A DNA stretch of 64,000 nucleotides from Solea solea (taxonomy: Eukaryota > Chordata > Actinopteri > Pleuronectiformes > Soleidae), in assembly GCF_958295425.1 (NCBI RefSeq), contig NC_081138.1, positions 24,223,886 through 24,287,885 on the forward strand, written 5' to 3'. Below are positions 10,260 to 25,782 of this stretch, one piece after another. The first letter of the stretch is position 1, and the number at the start of each line of letters is the position of its first letter. The notes under the pieces were generated by a model that saw nothing but the letters and a program-made list of their open reading frames with translations, ran no database searches and was not told the origin of the DNA. Made by a program: the position numbers and the translations under genes.

Positions 10260-13200
10260 TCATTGGTCGTCGGAGTCCTGGTCACTGCTCGTGTGACCGT
10301 CCTGCACCTGCAGCTCCTCGGCGTTGACCATGTCAGGACTGATGGCGGCGAATCTCGTCCCGTGGAACTGACGCAGGTGAATCTGAACATAAACAACAGG
10401 AGAGCGTCAGTGATAATTTGTCAAGTGTGGTTGTATGAGTGACTGACACAAGTCATAAAGTTGCTCTGAGTGAATATGCCTGGATTTTTTAAGTGTTTTC
10501 AGTGACCTGGGTCAAGGCAAAGGGAGACCAGCAGGGGGCGTACACAGTCTGACACACTCAGTCAGGGTGTCAGTACCAACCACACTTGTAAAAAAATTAA
10601 CAATCTCTTTACAGCGTGTCACAATTATGAGAGTTTATTGACAGAAATGTAATATAATAATACCCATAAAGATTTAACATTATTAGCCTTTATATAACCA
10701 GGTTAGTCACAAGGGAGACCTGGCCAGGATAGCAGCAGAATGAACGCTATATGAAATGATATAAAATGATTTGGTTTTCACAGACAATAAGCCTTTTATA
10801 TGTCTCTTTAAACAAGGACCTTGCATTACAGAGGCAGCCATCTTGTGCTAACATGGTTCTGTTAGCACAAGATGAGATAGGCTTGAGCCCGAGCAGAAGC
10901 TTAATGTGCAAACAAAGAAGAAGTGATTCACCCTCATAAACCTAATGCACGAGCAACCAATGATGATTAAGGAGGAAACAGCAGAGAGAGTGGAAGATTA
11001 GAAAAAGTTGAGAATAGTATTTCCATCCTTGGTTTGCCAAAAATCACAACTTTTAAGAATTTCCTTTGCTTTTCTTTAATCATTTAACTGAAACAACCAA
11101 CAGAGTAAAGGAAGTACTGCTTGAATATGACATTGAACTTATTCTTTCTCTCCCTAGTTTGTGCCTTTCCTTCCCTGTCCTCTTTCTCTCCCTCTCCATC
11201 CTCATCTTGCAGGCAGTTTCAAGGCTATATATACTATTAAACATGTCATAACTGATTCAGAACTGTCCTGTCTAAACCTATAACTTGATACAACTTCTGT
11301 CTCTTTTGTCCCCAATATTTCCTTTCACCCCGATGCCTCATGTTTGCACATTGTGTGAACTGTTGGATTTCTGCCTTACTATGTACGGTGTTGTGATTTG
11401 CCTCCACATGTGTGTGTATTTGTGAGAGTGACTCAACCTGTATGTAGAGGTTGACCTCAGCGCTCCGACACAGGTACGGAAAGTTCCCTCCCGTCTTCAG
11501 GTGAGCTCGTCTGGCGTTGGGATACAGTTTATACATCTCCTCCTTGGCATCCAGGGACAGAGCACTCTGATCGAAGACCTGAGCGTTCAGAGACAAAACA
11601 CATCAGCCAGGTCTCCGAAACAAAAACAGACACGAGTCCAAAGTGGTCGACGTACTCGTATACTTACATCTATAATGGTCACAGCAGTGTCTTTGATTTT
11701 GTGTGGCTCCACGTAGGAGTTCTGGCAGTTGAGTGTTAGCCGCGACGCTAAATCACTTTGGTTCAGAGTTTCCAACTACACACACACACACACACACACA
11801 CGTAAAGGTTCATATCGACGCATTAATGCAGGTTTATACTTAAAGGAAAACTTCACTGATTTGCATTTAGCTTTGTATTACTGGAATAGGGGTAGTATTT
11901 TTGTAAAATCTCAGTTTCCCCTGAGTTGATAAATATCTTCATTCTTTACTTTGTTACGTGCCCACCAGTGGCACTTGTTCCTGTTAGCGTAGCTGTTAGT
12001 TAAGAGTTGAGAATTGAGAAAGACAGAGTTGAGAGTTGAGAAATATCTTCATTCTTTTCTTTGTTACGTGCCTACCAGTGACACTTGGTCCTGTTAGCGT
12101 AGCTGTTAGCAAAGATGGCGGACACTGTTTACATTCTGGGAATGAGGTCCCGTCCCCCTATAAGTGGGTCTAAAAAGTGTGGAATTAGTGTTGCAGTTTC
12201 AAGCCTCGGACCAAGTGTCACTGCTCGTAACATAAAAAAAAAGAAGAAGATATTTCTCGACTCAGGGGAAACTGAGGTTGGGAAGCACAATTTCTCAAAA
12301 ATACTACCTCTATTCTAGTAATACAAAGCTAAATGCAAATCTGTGAGGTATTCCTTTAACAAAGTGATTGCATGGTTCAAAAGGTAAAGACATTAATGTC
12401 ATGTCTGATATAAAAGGTACAGTTCAGGTTTTCTGAAGTGTGGTTGTATGAGGCACTGGCACGTAGTCAGTGCTGCATGAACCGTGCACCGTGGGCTCTC
12501 TGCACCAAGAAATACATTTTTCTACAATTAAAAGCTTTGCCTTGTTCCAGACACTAACTTATTACACCACTAGCAGCTATGTTTTCATAGCACACACTCT
12601 GTGTCAGAACTTCATACAAACACACTTCAAAACTACCTGAACTACCACAATAAAACTAGTAAATGATCAGTATACCGGGACAGTCAGGGACCTCAATCAT
12701 GTCCACTTACCCTGTCAACCATGAAGTCGATTGCATCTGCCATTTTAGGGTCCACAGGTCCTTTGGCAAAGTTTCCCAGAACAATCTTTTTCAGCATGAA
12801 AGCTGGCATCAACCAGAAGCTGAGGACGAACGTAAATGAAGCATTAATGTGAATCACCCGAAACGTGCACAAGTGTTTCAGAGGCAGGGACTGAACACCA
12901 CCTGCTGGATGTCCACGTCTGGTTAAAGATGGAGGTGTCGCTAAATGAATTACACAGGATGAGCGAGTGCACGCGGGGAGACTTGTGTGTGTGCTCTGCA
13001 AACTTCTGAGCCAAGAATCCGCCCAAGGACGCGCCAAACAGATGCACCTGAAAATCAGAGGAACAGTGATCTATCTTGTGATTTGGTGTTTGAAGTTCTT
13101 CGATCAAATTCCCCCAAAGTGACACAAAATAAACGAAAACTCTGGGAGCCAAAACATTAACACATTTTCTCTGTGGAGTTTGGTGCAGGAGAGTGAAAAC

Positions 13201-16103
13201 TTTGCTTTCCAGAACCTAAAGTGGCAAACATATTGTAATGATATTTCAGACTTAAAGAGGTGTAGATTTTATAAGGTAAGCCTTTTGTTAGGTAGGCGAA
13301 GTATGTTTTCCTTCTCTCCAATGGTTACCGTCAATGAGAGTCAATACCGAGACAAACAGGTAAAAAAACTAAACTTTAACTAAAAGAACGTACATTATCA
13401 GTGGGCTGCATTCAATCTGTGGGGATACAACACACACACACACATTAGAGTGTGCAGTCTTACTTTATCCAGCTGCAGGTGATCCAGAAGCTTCCTGAAG
13501 CCGTCACAGAACTCCATGAGGTCCCAGTACACAGGATACTGTAGCTGAAAACAGAGCACATGACCATGGTTTACTTATTATTCCTGATTTAAGACATCCA
13601 GCGGACACATTTTATTTAATTACCAATGTTGTGTGTGTGGAAAACGTATTCATCAAAGTGAAGTCATGAAAGTTTCTGGGTTTGAAACACAGCCTATTGA
13701 AAATGTATTTAAATAATATTTTAAGAGATAATTCAGGTGTTTCGAAATGTGGTTGTATGAGCCAAATGTCTTGTTTTGTCCACAAACCAAAATTATTCAG
13801 TGTTAAAGATTTTTTTGTTATATGGAATAAAAAAAAAAAACAGAAAATATCCAGATTTAAGTAGTTGAAAAATCAGAAAACGTTTTTTATGTAATTTTCT
13901 GTTATTGTATTCAATAAAGTAGTTTTTGGGGGGAAACACTGATATTTCTTTGTGTATTAATTTATAATATTATACAAATGACTGTCAAAATAGAGTGAGA
14001 TACTAAATGTGTAACTCTCCTGTAATGCCTGTAGTCTCACCGAGATGACTCTGTAGCCCCAGCCTGTCAGAGCCAAAACCTGCTGGAAAAACACCTCTGC
14101 TGTCCCACTGACCGGAGGGAGGAAGATGATGGGACACCTGATGCTCTTTGGACCTGCATCGTACAGTGACCAAACCTTACTGTCGTCATCGTCAACAATA
14201 ATCTGGAGGAGACAGAAACAACCAGGTGAGGATGTCGTACAGATACACAGTGAATTTTTATATACCGTCATAGTTGATGAACCACATACTTTCTAGTCAG
14301 ACAAAATGAGGTCCATTGACATTCATTTCATAATGATAATGCCATATACCTTGGAATCTAAAAATAGTCACAGTATCGGTTTCATTTCCAGCAGTGTGAA
14401 TGTAGTTGGGCTTCATATAAAATGAAGCCTTATTTGTTACCTACATAAAGAGTGTTTGTCCAACAGTATGTTTCATTTGTCTGCCAATTTAGGAGATGAC
14501 ATTTAATAAAGTGGTCATTTAATGTGTTCATGTGACTTCTCAGAAGCAAGAAAAGGGAAAAACTTGAGTGAGTCACTTCCAAAGACAAACACAACAGCTG
14601 ATGTGACCTCTGGCTAGAGTCAAGAAAAAGCTGGAGCCAAATATGAACGTGTGCTTGTGCAGGGTGATGCACGGCCCTTCATACTGCAGAGGATAGAGCT
14701 AGAAAACTTAGAGGTGCAAGTAGCAGGTGCCATAGTATATAGTTTAGCAGGGAGACATGTTACCTCCCAAAAACAAGATGACTTTGGTCTGTTTTGAGCC
14801 TCTCTTACAAAAAGAAGTCTTGTGTGGTGGCAGGTTCTGTCAGCGCCATGAACATGGCTGGTTCTTGGAGCAGTGAGTGAGTAAGGTGCAGTCTTGGGCT
14901 GCTACTATTATTTTAAAAATTTAATAATGTGTTCACTGTTCTCTCAAATAATCTGTTAACTGTTTCTTACAGAAAAAAAGAAAATGGTGTAAGATGTCAA
15001 TCCCTATTCACAAATACAAAGGTCAAGGTGTCAAGATGGAAATTGGAAATTTCAAACTGATGAATCGATTACTGTGGCCCTAGTGCGCAGACTATGTTTC
15101 AGGATAAAACCACACTTCAATAAAATCTGAACTAACCCTTTAATTATTGCACCAGTCGAGGACATGGGAGTGTTCAATATATATCTATTTCAGTTCACTT
15201 CGCTCTCTCCCTTCTTTTCTCCCACAGTCTCCACACACAGTGCTTGCTCATCGTGTATACTGGGTTTTCTGTATATTACTGTAACCTTGACGTTAATGTC
15301 TAAAGTGTCTTAGTTAAATTTTACTTGAATTTTTCTTGTGTATAGTCAGAGGTAGGATTTCGTAGAATTACTAGTGTGTAAACTGACCTGGATTCCAAAT
15401 CCAAGCTTATCTATGACATTTAAACCACATGGAATGTCATATGTAATAGTTCAGAGGGCTCTTTCACAAAGACTACATCGTTAATCATTAAGTCAGACTT
15501 TCCCCAATTATTCTGTCTTTATTAAGCCTGGACTTAGTTTCATGGAGATGTATTCTGTGCATCTAGAATAAACCATAATAATATAATAACAGACAGACTT
15601 AAATGATCTTGGCGCATGTTCTGTATTTTACTTCGACCCGACCATGACTCAAAATTATTTATTCCATCATTATCATAACAATTAATATTTAATGTATTAT
15701 TCTGCAACAATATTAAAACAACATGACACAGCTGTCAGACTAAAATGTTTTTCCATATCATTTTACAGACAACATCAAACATCAACAAGAAAACATCTTT
15801 GTATCACACAGATCTGCACAAATATCACACAGACATTACCATTCCCTCTCATATTCTCCATATAAAATCGTTCAGCTTGACTGGAAAGTCAGGGTAACAA
15901 TATCAGATGTTTTGAGACTGTACTTCAGCTTTATCAATTGTCCCTTTCCCATTTCTATGCAGTGTAATTCCATTCAAACACTGTGTTTTGCACAATGATT
16001 ACACACCATGACTGGACAATAGAAATCTTTAGACACTTACTCTCTTCAGGGGCACGGTGCTTCTGAACCAGTTATAGTCAGGAGACACTTTAATCTCCTC
16101 CAT
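10260..16103 (-). CDS. spg21: Maspardin (SPG21), alpha/beta-hydrolase-fold protein, 8 coding exons
   Basis: Coding exons in transcript order: 16103-16041, 14202-14041, 13544-13464, 13047-12902, 12819-12711, 11775-11668, 11578-11438 and 10382-10260. They splice in phase to 310 residues (human 308). The protein opens [18 protein letters not shown], continues [18 protein letters not shown] and carries the nucleophile-elbow motif GASLGG in [19 protein letters not shown]. It keeps the family blocks [27 protein letters not shown] and [19 protein letters not shown] and ends in an acidic tail. Maspardin is a cytosolic and endosomal/trans-Golgi protein that binds CD4 and ALDH16A1; loss causes Mast syndrome (SPG21) in humans. 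It is not clearly an active hydrolase. The 5' UTR probably ends at a donor next to 16512. Introns carry several MITEs. Head-to-head with pdcd7. Confidence 0.95.
11777..11801. repeat. (CA)n microsatellite
   Basis: About 12 CA units directly upstream (in transcript sense) of the acceptor of the spg21 exon at 11668-11775. On the transcript strand it reads as a GT run, so it does not supply a pyrimidine tract. Confidence 0.9.
11840..12359. mobile_element. 520-bp foldback element with about 100-bp inverted arms, TTAA-flanked
   Basis: The left arm (from 11840) and the reverse complement of the right arm (to 12359) share GATTTGCATTTAGCTTTG, then TATTACT.GAATAG.GGTAGTATTTTTG and CAGTTTCCCCTGAGT. Both ends read TTAAAGGAA / TTCCTTTAA, so the element can be read as TTAA-flanked. 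The centre contains a direct duplication of about 70 bp (near 11930-12000 and 12037-12107: AAATATCTTCATTCTTT, TTGTTACGTGCC, CTGTTAGCGTAGCTGTTAG). No transposase frame. It lies in an spg21 intron. Confidence 0.75.
12418..12648. mobile_element. Short MITE with about 42-bp inverted arms
   Basis: The left arm GTACAGTTCAGGTTTTCTGA followed by AGTGTGGTTGTATGAG is matched by the inverted right arm (CATACAAACACACTTCAAAACTACCTGAACTAC). Single arms of the same family recur at about 6650-6700, 10415-10450, 13725-13765, 15110-15145, 21430-21470 and 35555-35580. Non-coding; intronic in spg21. Confidence 0.7.
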
Positions 16104-16511
16104 CTGAGGACAGAGTCAGAAACAGGACAGGGGGTCACAGAGGGACAGACATATATTCAGACAATCACATAAACACATACAGTACATGTCACCTGAACGC
16201 ACATTTTAATTCATGTTCATTAAACACACAGTCAGATAGAAACCAACAAAGACAAAGTGAGACATAAAGACACAGTGAGACAAAGACAGACAGTCAGACA
16301 AACAATAGACTAGAAGCAGTTTTGAATGGAAAGTAAACAAACAGTGAAGTAACACTGTTCCGCCTCTTAACAAAAAAACAACAACAACCCTCTGGAATGA
16401 ACCACAGCCTGAGTAAAAACTCTGATAACATCTGCTCACACAGACTCCACTGAGCACTAACTGTTTGAATTCAATATCCGTGTTAAATTAAGATTGTTAC
16501 GGTTTTGTTAC

Positions 16512-17582
16512 CGTGCAGGTTGTGGATGTTAGTCACCGTGACAGGAGGATTTTATCCATATCTCGGCACCATTTTCTGCGGTTCCTACTGCTGCTGGTGG
16601 TGCTGCCGCCGCCTGGTCATATGACTTCTGTTTTACACACTTCCGCAAAGCACCCGACCCCGCCCACCAAGCAGCCCATCATAAACTGTTTCCGGTTTAT
16701 GTACGGTTTTCTTTTTATTTTCCCAAAACTTTATTTCGGGAAAAAAAGGCAAGATCAGTGAATTCAATTAATAATTTTTTATAAATAATATTAATAAATT
16801 CATTAATTATGTACAACGTGTAAAATAACTGCAATTGTTGTGTCGTCCTAGTATGTGAATATGTGAAACAAAATTAAAGTAAACAAAAAAGGAGCACGAG
16901 GGTATGGAAGCCCGTTTCTGCCACATGGAGAAAAAAATACATATCATAAATCATAATTTTCAAATAATATCCCATAATTATGAGATGCTAAGTCATAATA
17001 ACTGTCTAGTAGGTATCTCATTATTATGACTTAGTGTCTCATAATTATGAGATAGTATTACATTATTATGATTTCGTATTATTATGACTTAGTGTCTCAT
17101 AATTATGACTTAGTATCCTATTATTATGACTTAGTTTCTCATAATTATGAGTTAGTATGTCATAATTATGACTTACTATGTCATAATTATGACTTACTTA
17201 TATATTAGATTTTGATTTTTCAAGTGGCTGATATGGGCTTCCATAAAAAAGGAGCAAGGCCAGATAGAATGAGACATAGATGTGTACAGTCTTTAGGCCT
17301 TATTATTGTTTTTCATCCATTATTTTTATGACTACATAATTAGTAAAGTTATACATTTTTGTTGAGACGTTCTGTACAAGGCATAATGGGGTGATGGTGG
17401 GCTGCAATGCCAATGGCTGCCACCACATGTTGTAGGCGCTGTAGTGCACTAAAATACTAGAAGCTGTAAATCGAAGAAGAGAGCAGAACCGTAAAGCAGT
17501 CCGTTGGCATCCTCTGTTGTACTGAAGTTTACCTGAGTCGTTCTAACGTTGGTCGTTCGTGTTGTGCTGGAACTTTATGTAA
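16512..17582. promoter_or_regulatory. Divergent spg21 / pdcd7 promoter region, interrupted by a MITE
   Basis: spg21 runs left and pdcd7 runs right from this roughly 1.07-kb interval. On the spg21 side, 16512 upward is probably its first non-coding exon (donor GTAACA on the minus strand), followed by ETS-like CTTCCG and TTCCGG motifs near 16643 and 16690. The pdcd7 5' UTR occupies the last tens of bases before 17583. The middle is AT-rich and holds the MITE at 16904-17244. Promoter function is inferred from gene orientation. Confidence 0.5.
16904..17244. mobile_element. MITE with TCATAATTATGA palindromic core
   Basis: The ends are inverted repeats: ATGGAAGCCCGTTTCTGCCAC at the left and GTGGCTGATATGGGCTTCCAT at the right (about 17 of 21 positions pair). 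The interior is built from many copies of CATAATTATGA / TATGACTTAG, giving a tandem-palindromic array. A 12-base sequence AAAAAAGGAGCA occurs both 7 bp before the left end (16885-16896) and directly after the right end (17245-17256), and may be a duplication from insertion. An arm-like fragment recurs at 48575-48597. Confidence 0.75.
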
Positions 17583-19973
17583 ATGGACAACACATATCAA
17601 CACCAGACTCCGCCAGGAAAGCCACAACACCCGGTCTACAATGGCACCTATGAGAACCAGTACTTCGCCAACAGGCCTCCTCCGAGCACCGCGCCTCCTG
17701 AAAGCACACAGTGGACACGGTCACAGCAAGACCCCGCAGCTCCTCCGTGGAACAACCCACCGGGATATGTCGCTCACCAAAACTACGGACACAATTCAAC
17801 TATATCGCCTAATACTGGAGGAGCAGGTTACGGAGGGCCTCATTTAGCCCTTCCGTATGGTTTTGACCCATCCGTCCCTCCGCCTCCCTTCGGCTGTCCT
17901 CCTCTGGGATACTTCCCGACCTCAGTACCCTCCACAAACTCCTTTAACGGCTTCCCGCAGCACAGAGGTGGTCCTCAGCCCCGTCACGATGAATTACCGT
18001 CGATGTCAGACTTTGGTGAGAACCGGCAGCAGAATTATGATGATTTCCGTGAGCCCGGGGCTGTTTACCCTCCTCCTCCAAGTCAGGATCATGACCGGAG
18101 ACCGACAATAACATTATCACAACCCGATAATGAAGCCGCCTCTGAGAAGAGGCAGGACAGACAGTGGCTTAAACGGTTCTTACAGAGCCGGTCTAAAGTG
18201 CCAAAGAGCCTGCAGACCAAGCACGAGCCGCGGCCACACCACAGCGACGTCCCCGCCATGAAAGATGCTCTGTACGGGGCAGCTGAGCTCGTCTTAGCGT
18301 TGGAAAAGTCCTGTGAAACTCTGAAAGACAACATTGAGAATGAGTCTGTGTGGACGGACACATATCAGACTGTTTTAAACACGAAGAGAGACCTCCAGAA
18401 CAAACTGAATCTGCTCAGTGACGAAGAGGGTTTAAAGCGGTTAAAGGACAAACTCAGCCGTGCAGAGAAGAGGAGAGCCCGGAGACGCAGGGCCAACATT
18501 CTGCTCCGGCAGCTCGTGAAACAGAGACAGGAAGACATGGCTGAGAAAGAAGCTGCTATAGACGCATGGAGGATGAAGAAGATACGGGAGGTGGAGGAGA
18601 AGAAGAAGGTGAGATTTGGTTACTGTAGGTGTTGCTGCAGAGCAAACATTCTCACTTTAGTGTGTTAAAATGTAAGGATGGAGTCAGTGAGCATCACCTG
18701 GGTCATAAAAGAATAGTCTATTGCATTAATATGTTGTTCTATGTTGAGGGGGGCACACTCCGCTCAGATGATGCTGACTGTGTCACTACCTCAGCCAGTG
18801 TAGAAGGCCGTGTGTTCCATATTTAATCTGTAACTTAACAGATGGATATTCTCAGATGATGTGAACATATCTAATGTGTTTTTGCATGTTTGCATAAACC
18901 AGGAGCAAGAGCTGAAGCTGGCTGCAGACTCGGTCCTTTGCGAGGTGAGGAAGAAACAGTCGGATGTGAAGAGGATGCAGGACATTCTGAGATCCCTGGA
19001 GAAACTGCGTAAGCTGAGGAAGGAGGCAGCGTCCAGGAAAGGTGAGAGGAACCTCTGTCTATTAATCTATTTAAGTGATGAAGATTTGCATAGCGTTTTT
19101 CTCTCGTCCATTCACAACTGATGAGGCTGTCTGTGTGTGCGTGTGTGTCAGGTATTGTCACAGAGCCGGAATGTGACCAAGCTTTTAGCGATCGACTAGA
19201 GAGCCTGAGGACTGTGATCCAGAGGAGGACAACTATTTACGCAGTAGAGGAGAAAGCTCTGATGGTGATGCTAGAAGGAGAACAGGAGGAGGAACGGAGG
19301 AGAGAGCAGGAGAGACGGACCAAAAAGGAAAGAGACCGACAGCTGCAGAGGAAACGCAGAATAGATGCCATGTTGTTTGGAGGTAATGTGTCATTAAAAC
19401 AACAGCATGACCAGGTCACATATGCATTACTGCATAGGTGTGTTTTTGTTAATAATTTTTCTGTATTTGTTTTCCAGATGAAATTCCTGTTGATTCTTTC
19501 TTGCGGCCATTTACAGAATACTACACCCAGGCTCAGCACTCAATGCACGCTTTAATACAAATCAGGTGAGGCATGTCATGTCATAATCAAGTCTTGTGTC
19601 GGTTCCAGTATCATAACACTGAAAGCTTTAAGGCAGAAAATCAACGCGTATGCATTAGGCCCTATAGTTAGTTAGTTTTCTGCCCATATTCACACAGCTG
19701 GAGATGAGGGGGAAAAACACTTTACTCATATTTTATTATTACATTTTTGTAATGAAAATAGAATGTTTAGACATGATTCGCACATGGCTGTCTTACCTTT
19801 TGTAGAAAGAGCTCACGGCTGTATTGTTTTTGTCTTTCAGGAGCGATTGGGATGCATTTCTGGTTTCAGCAGATCATCCTGATGGTTCTACGGTTCCTCA
19901 GAGCTGGATCATCCCAGACCACCCTTCAGACCAGAATTGGGCCACTGCTCTACAAACTGCTGACAGTGACTGA
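17583..19973 (+). CDS. pdcd7: Programmed cell death protein 7 (U11/U12 snRNP 59K), 5 coding exons
   Basis: Exons 17583-18608, 18903-19041, 19152-19382, 19478-19565 and 19841-19973 join in phase to 538 residues (human about 485). The large first exon encodes a Pro/Gln/Tyr-rich low-complexity N-terminus (about residues 1-190). It is followed by a long Lys/Arg/Glu-rich coiled-coil region continuing through exons 2 and 3 (RAEKRRARRRRANILLRQL; EEERRREQERRTKKERDRQ). The conserved C-terminal block has PVDSFLRPFTEYYTQAQHSM, SDWDAFLV, HPDGSTVPQSWIIP and WATAL. PDCD7 is the 59-kDa subunit of the U11/U12 di-snRNP of the minor spliceosome and bridges to the 65K and 35K proteins; it was also described as a pro-apoptotic protein (ES18). 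An AATAAA lies at 20037-20042. The C-terminal match makes the call firm. Confidence 0.93.
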
Positions 19974-21265
19974 CACAAGGCACCAACACACTGTATTTAC
20001 TGTGAAGTAAAGACTGAGCTACAGCTCTCAGCCATGAATAAAACCCCTGCTGTCTGTGTGTGGATGAAGAAAAGTTATTTATTAGTTAAATATTCTCTCA
20101 TGCATAATAAAACCCACTCACGTGTACAGTATATATTACGAAGAGTATTTTTTGTTTGTTTTTTTACCTCAGGTATAATATGTTGTTTTGTTTAAAAAAA
20201 CAAAATAAAGACATGCATTCATCTACCCACCTATATTGTTATTTCTTTACTCTCTGAGAGCATTATTTATCGGCACTAAAACACAGTTTTCGTTTGTGTA
20301 ATATAGCTTACAGTGGATTCCATAGAAACCTGATGACCGAACATAATTTGGTTCTTAATGGCATTGATATTACATTTTATTTTTGGGCCACTTCTTCATT
20401 CATGGTGACTTAATTTGGACTCCTAATGTAGTTCAAAGTTCAGTCTGACGTAATTGTTGATGTTTTCTCTATTTGCGTGTGTGAGTGTGTGAGCAGTAAA
20501 TCAGCTGATGGGTTTACTGTCAGTCAGAAGATTAGTCTAGAACCAGGTGCTTCTGCTTAATGCACCGTCTCTTAATGTAACCCCGTAGTGCACGGACGCT
20601 TCACAGACACAAAGACACTTGGAGCAGAAACACGGACAATCCAGCTTCTGCCAGACAAGGGTAGGTTCACCTTTTTTAAAAAAATAAGTAATTTTAGATT
20701 TAAATATTCAAATATAGAGATTAAATTGAAAAAAATATATAAACTACTTAAAATAACTGAAAAAAACAACTGTTGGCTGCTTTCTTTCACTCATCCTGCA
20801 AGGTGGTACATTTATAGGGAACAATAAACATTATTTATGTCACACTTTTAAGTAAAAAATTGTTACAAAACGGTTAAAAAAAATCAAAAATATGATCCTC
20901 AAAGGGATGTAATTCATAACATCGAACAAACAAAATAAAACTCCCCAAACACAACTCGGTATGAAACAGTAATTTAGCAGATATCTTTTAATTTTCATAT
21001 TGTTCACATCTTTTCCAGGTTTGTGGAATAATATAATGTTTGTTGCTCTGAAATTAAAAGTAGCTACTGTTACAGCATATTGTTTTCGGCAGACTGCTAC
21101 GAGTGTGGGTGTTTTTGAACGTCAGAGACACAACAAGCTGATAGAGCATCTGTCCTCTACTGCATTAAGTCCTGCACCATCTGTCTGTTTAGTATTTACT
21201 CCAAGTTACTCCAGCCGAGACCTAAAACTTGAACTGTGTCATTGTCTGTCTGTGAACTGAGCAGT
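19974..21265. other. pdcd7 - ubap1l intergenic region and probable ubap1l 5' UTR exon
   Basis: The first 70-230 bases are the pdcd7 3' UTR. A probable non-coding first exon of ubap1l ends at 20660 with donor GTAGGT. This is supported by the acceptor (TGAGCAG) that lies 1 nt before the ubap1l ATG at 21266. The rest is AT-rich with no coding signal. Confidence 0.45.
20037..20042 (+). other. pdcd7 polyadenylation signal
   Basis: AATAAA about 65 nt after the pdcd7 stop codon; a second AATAAA lies near 20204. Confidence 0.6.
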
Positions 21266-25048
<3,783 letters not shown>

Positions 25049-25782
25049 CACACACTTCACACGACGACCTTTTGAAATCTCTCATGCGCTGCAAAATCTG
25101 TCTGGAAACCGCGTTTGGAGGAATGATTGAACACGGATAATTGTGTCCAAAGATGGATGGTGTTGAACGATGACGATACTGTATTATTTATTATTTTCAT
25201 GATCATTAGTTTGGAATAAAACATGTATTATCTAAAGTGATGTAAGAAACTGTAATAGCACGGTGTATGTGTCTTTATTCTGGTGCAATCTAATGCGCAC
25301 TGTGTCTGACAGTTTGCAAAATCCACAGAAAATAATCACTTATTTTTATTCAAAATGGCTCATTTTATTCAGACTTTCCTGCAGATATTATGTTCACTAT
25401 GGATCATCGAACAGTACATTTCTTTGTAATGAATATAATGTAATATACATATTTCAAATGCAGGTTTTCCACTTTTGTGAGCAGTCAGCTGTGAGACTGT
25501 GTCTTCAGACAACCACACCTCAGAAACTATCATTTACTGATATTCTGCGTCATCCGCGTATTATCTTCATTAGGTTTTTACATTTTATTATTATCGAAGG
25601 TGCTTATGGAGCAGTTCTGCCTCATAATCACAAGAAGAACTTTACATTTATGACACAGAAGATCAATAATCTGGCGTCATATTACCACCATCGACAGACA
25701 CCATTCCAACTATTGTGTCTAAAGTGTCTTTCACCTCCTTCAGACCCTGTTTTATATTTTTGTGTGTTTTTATTTGCAGTTC
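25049..25782. other. ubap1l / kbtbd13 convergent 3' region
   Basis: Short interval between two converging genes. It holds the ubap1l 3' UTR and probably the kbtbd13 3' UTR; antisense AATAAA candidates lie near 25368 and 25769. A 176-codon open frame spanning this stretch is AT-rich and resembles no family. Confidence 0.6.
25215..25220 (+). other. ubap1l polyadenylation signal
   Basis: AATAAA 167 nt after the ubap1l stop codon. Confidence 0.6.

Noticed and set aside
16980..17200. CRISPR-like regular repeat array
   Set aside because: The repeated unit is a short palindrome without unique spacers, inside a MITE in a vertebrate genome.
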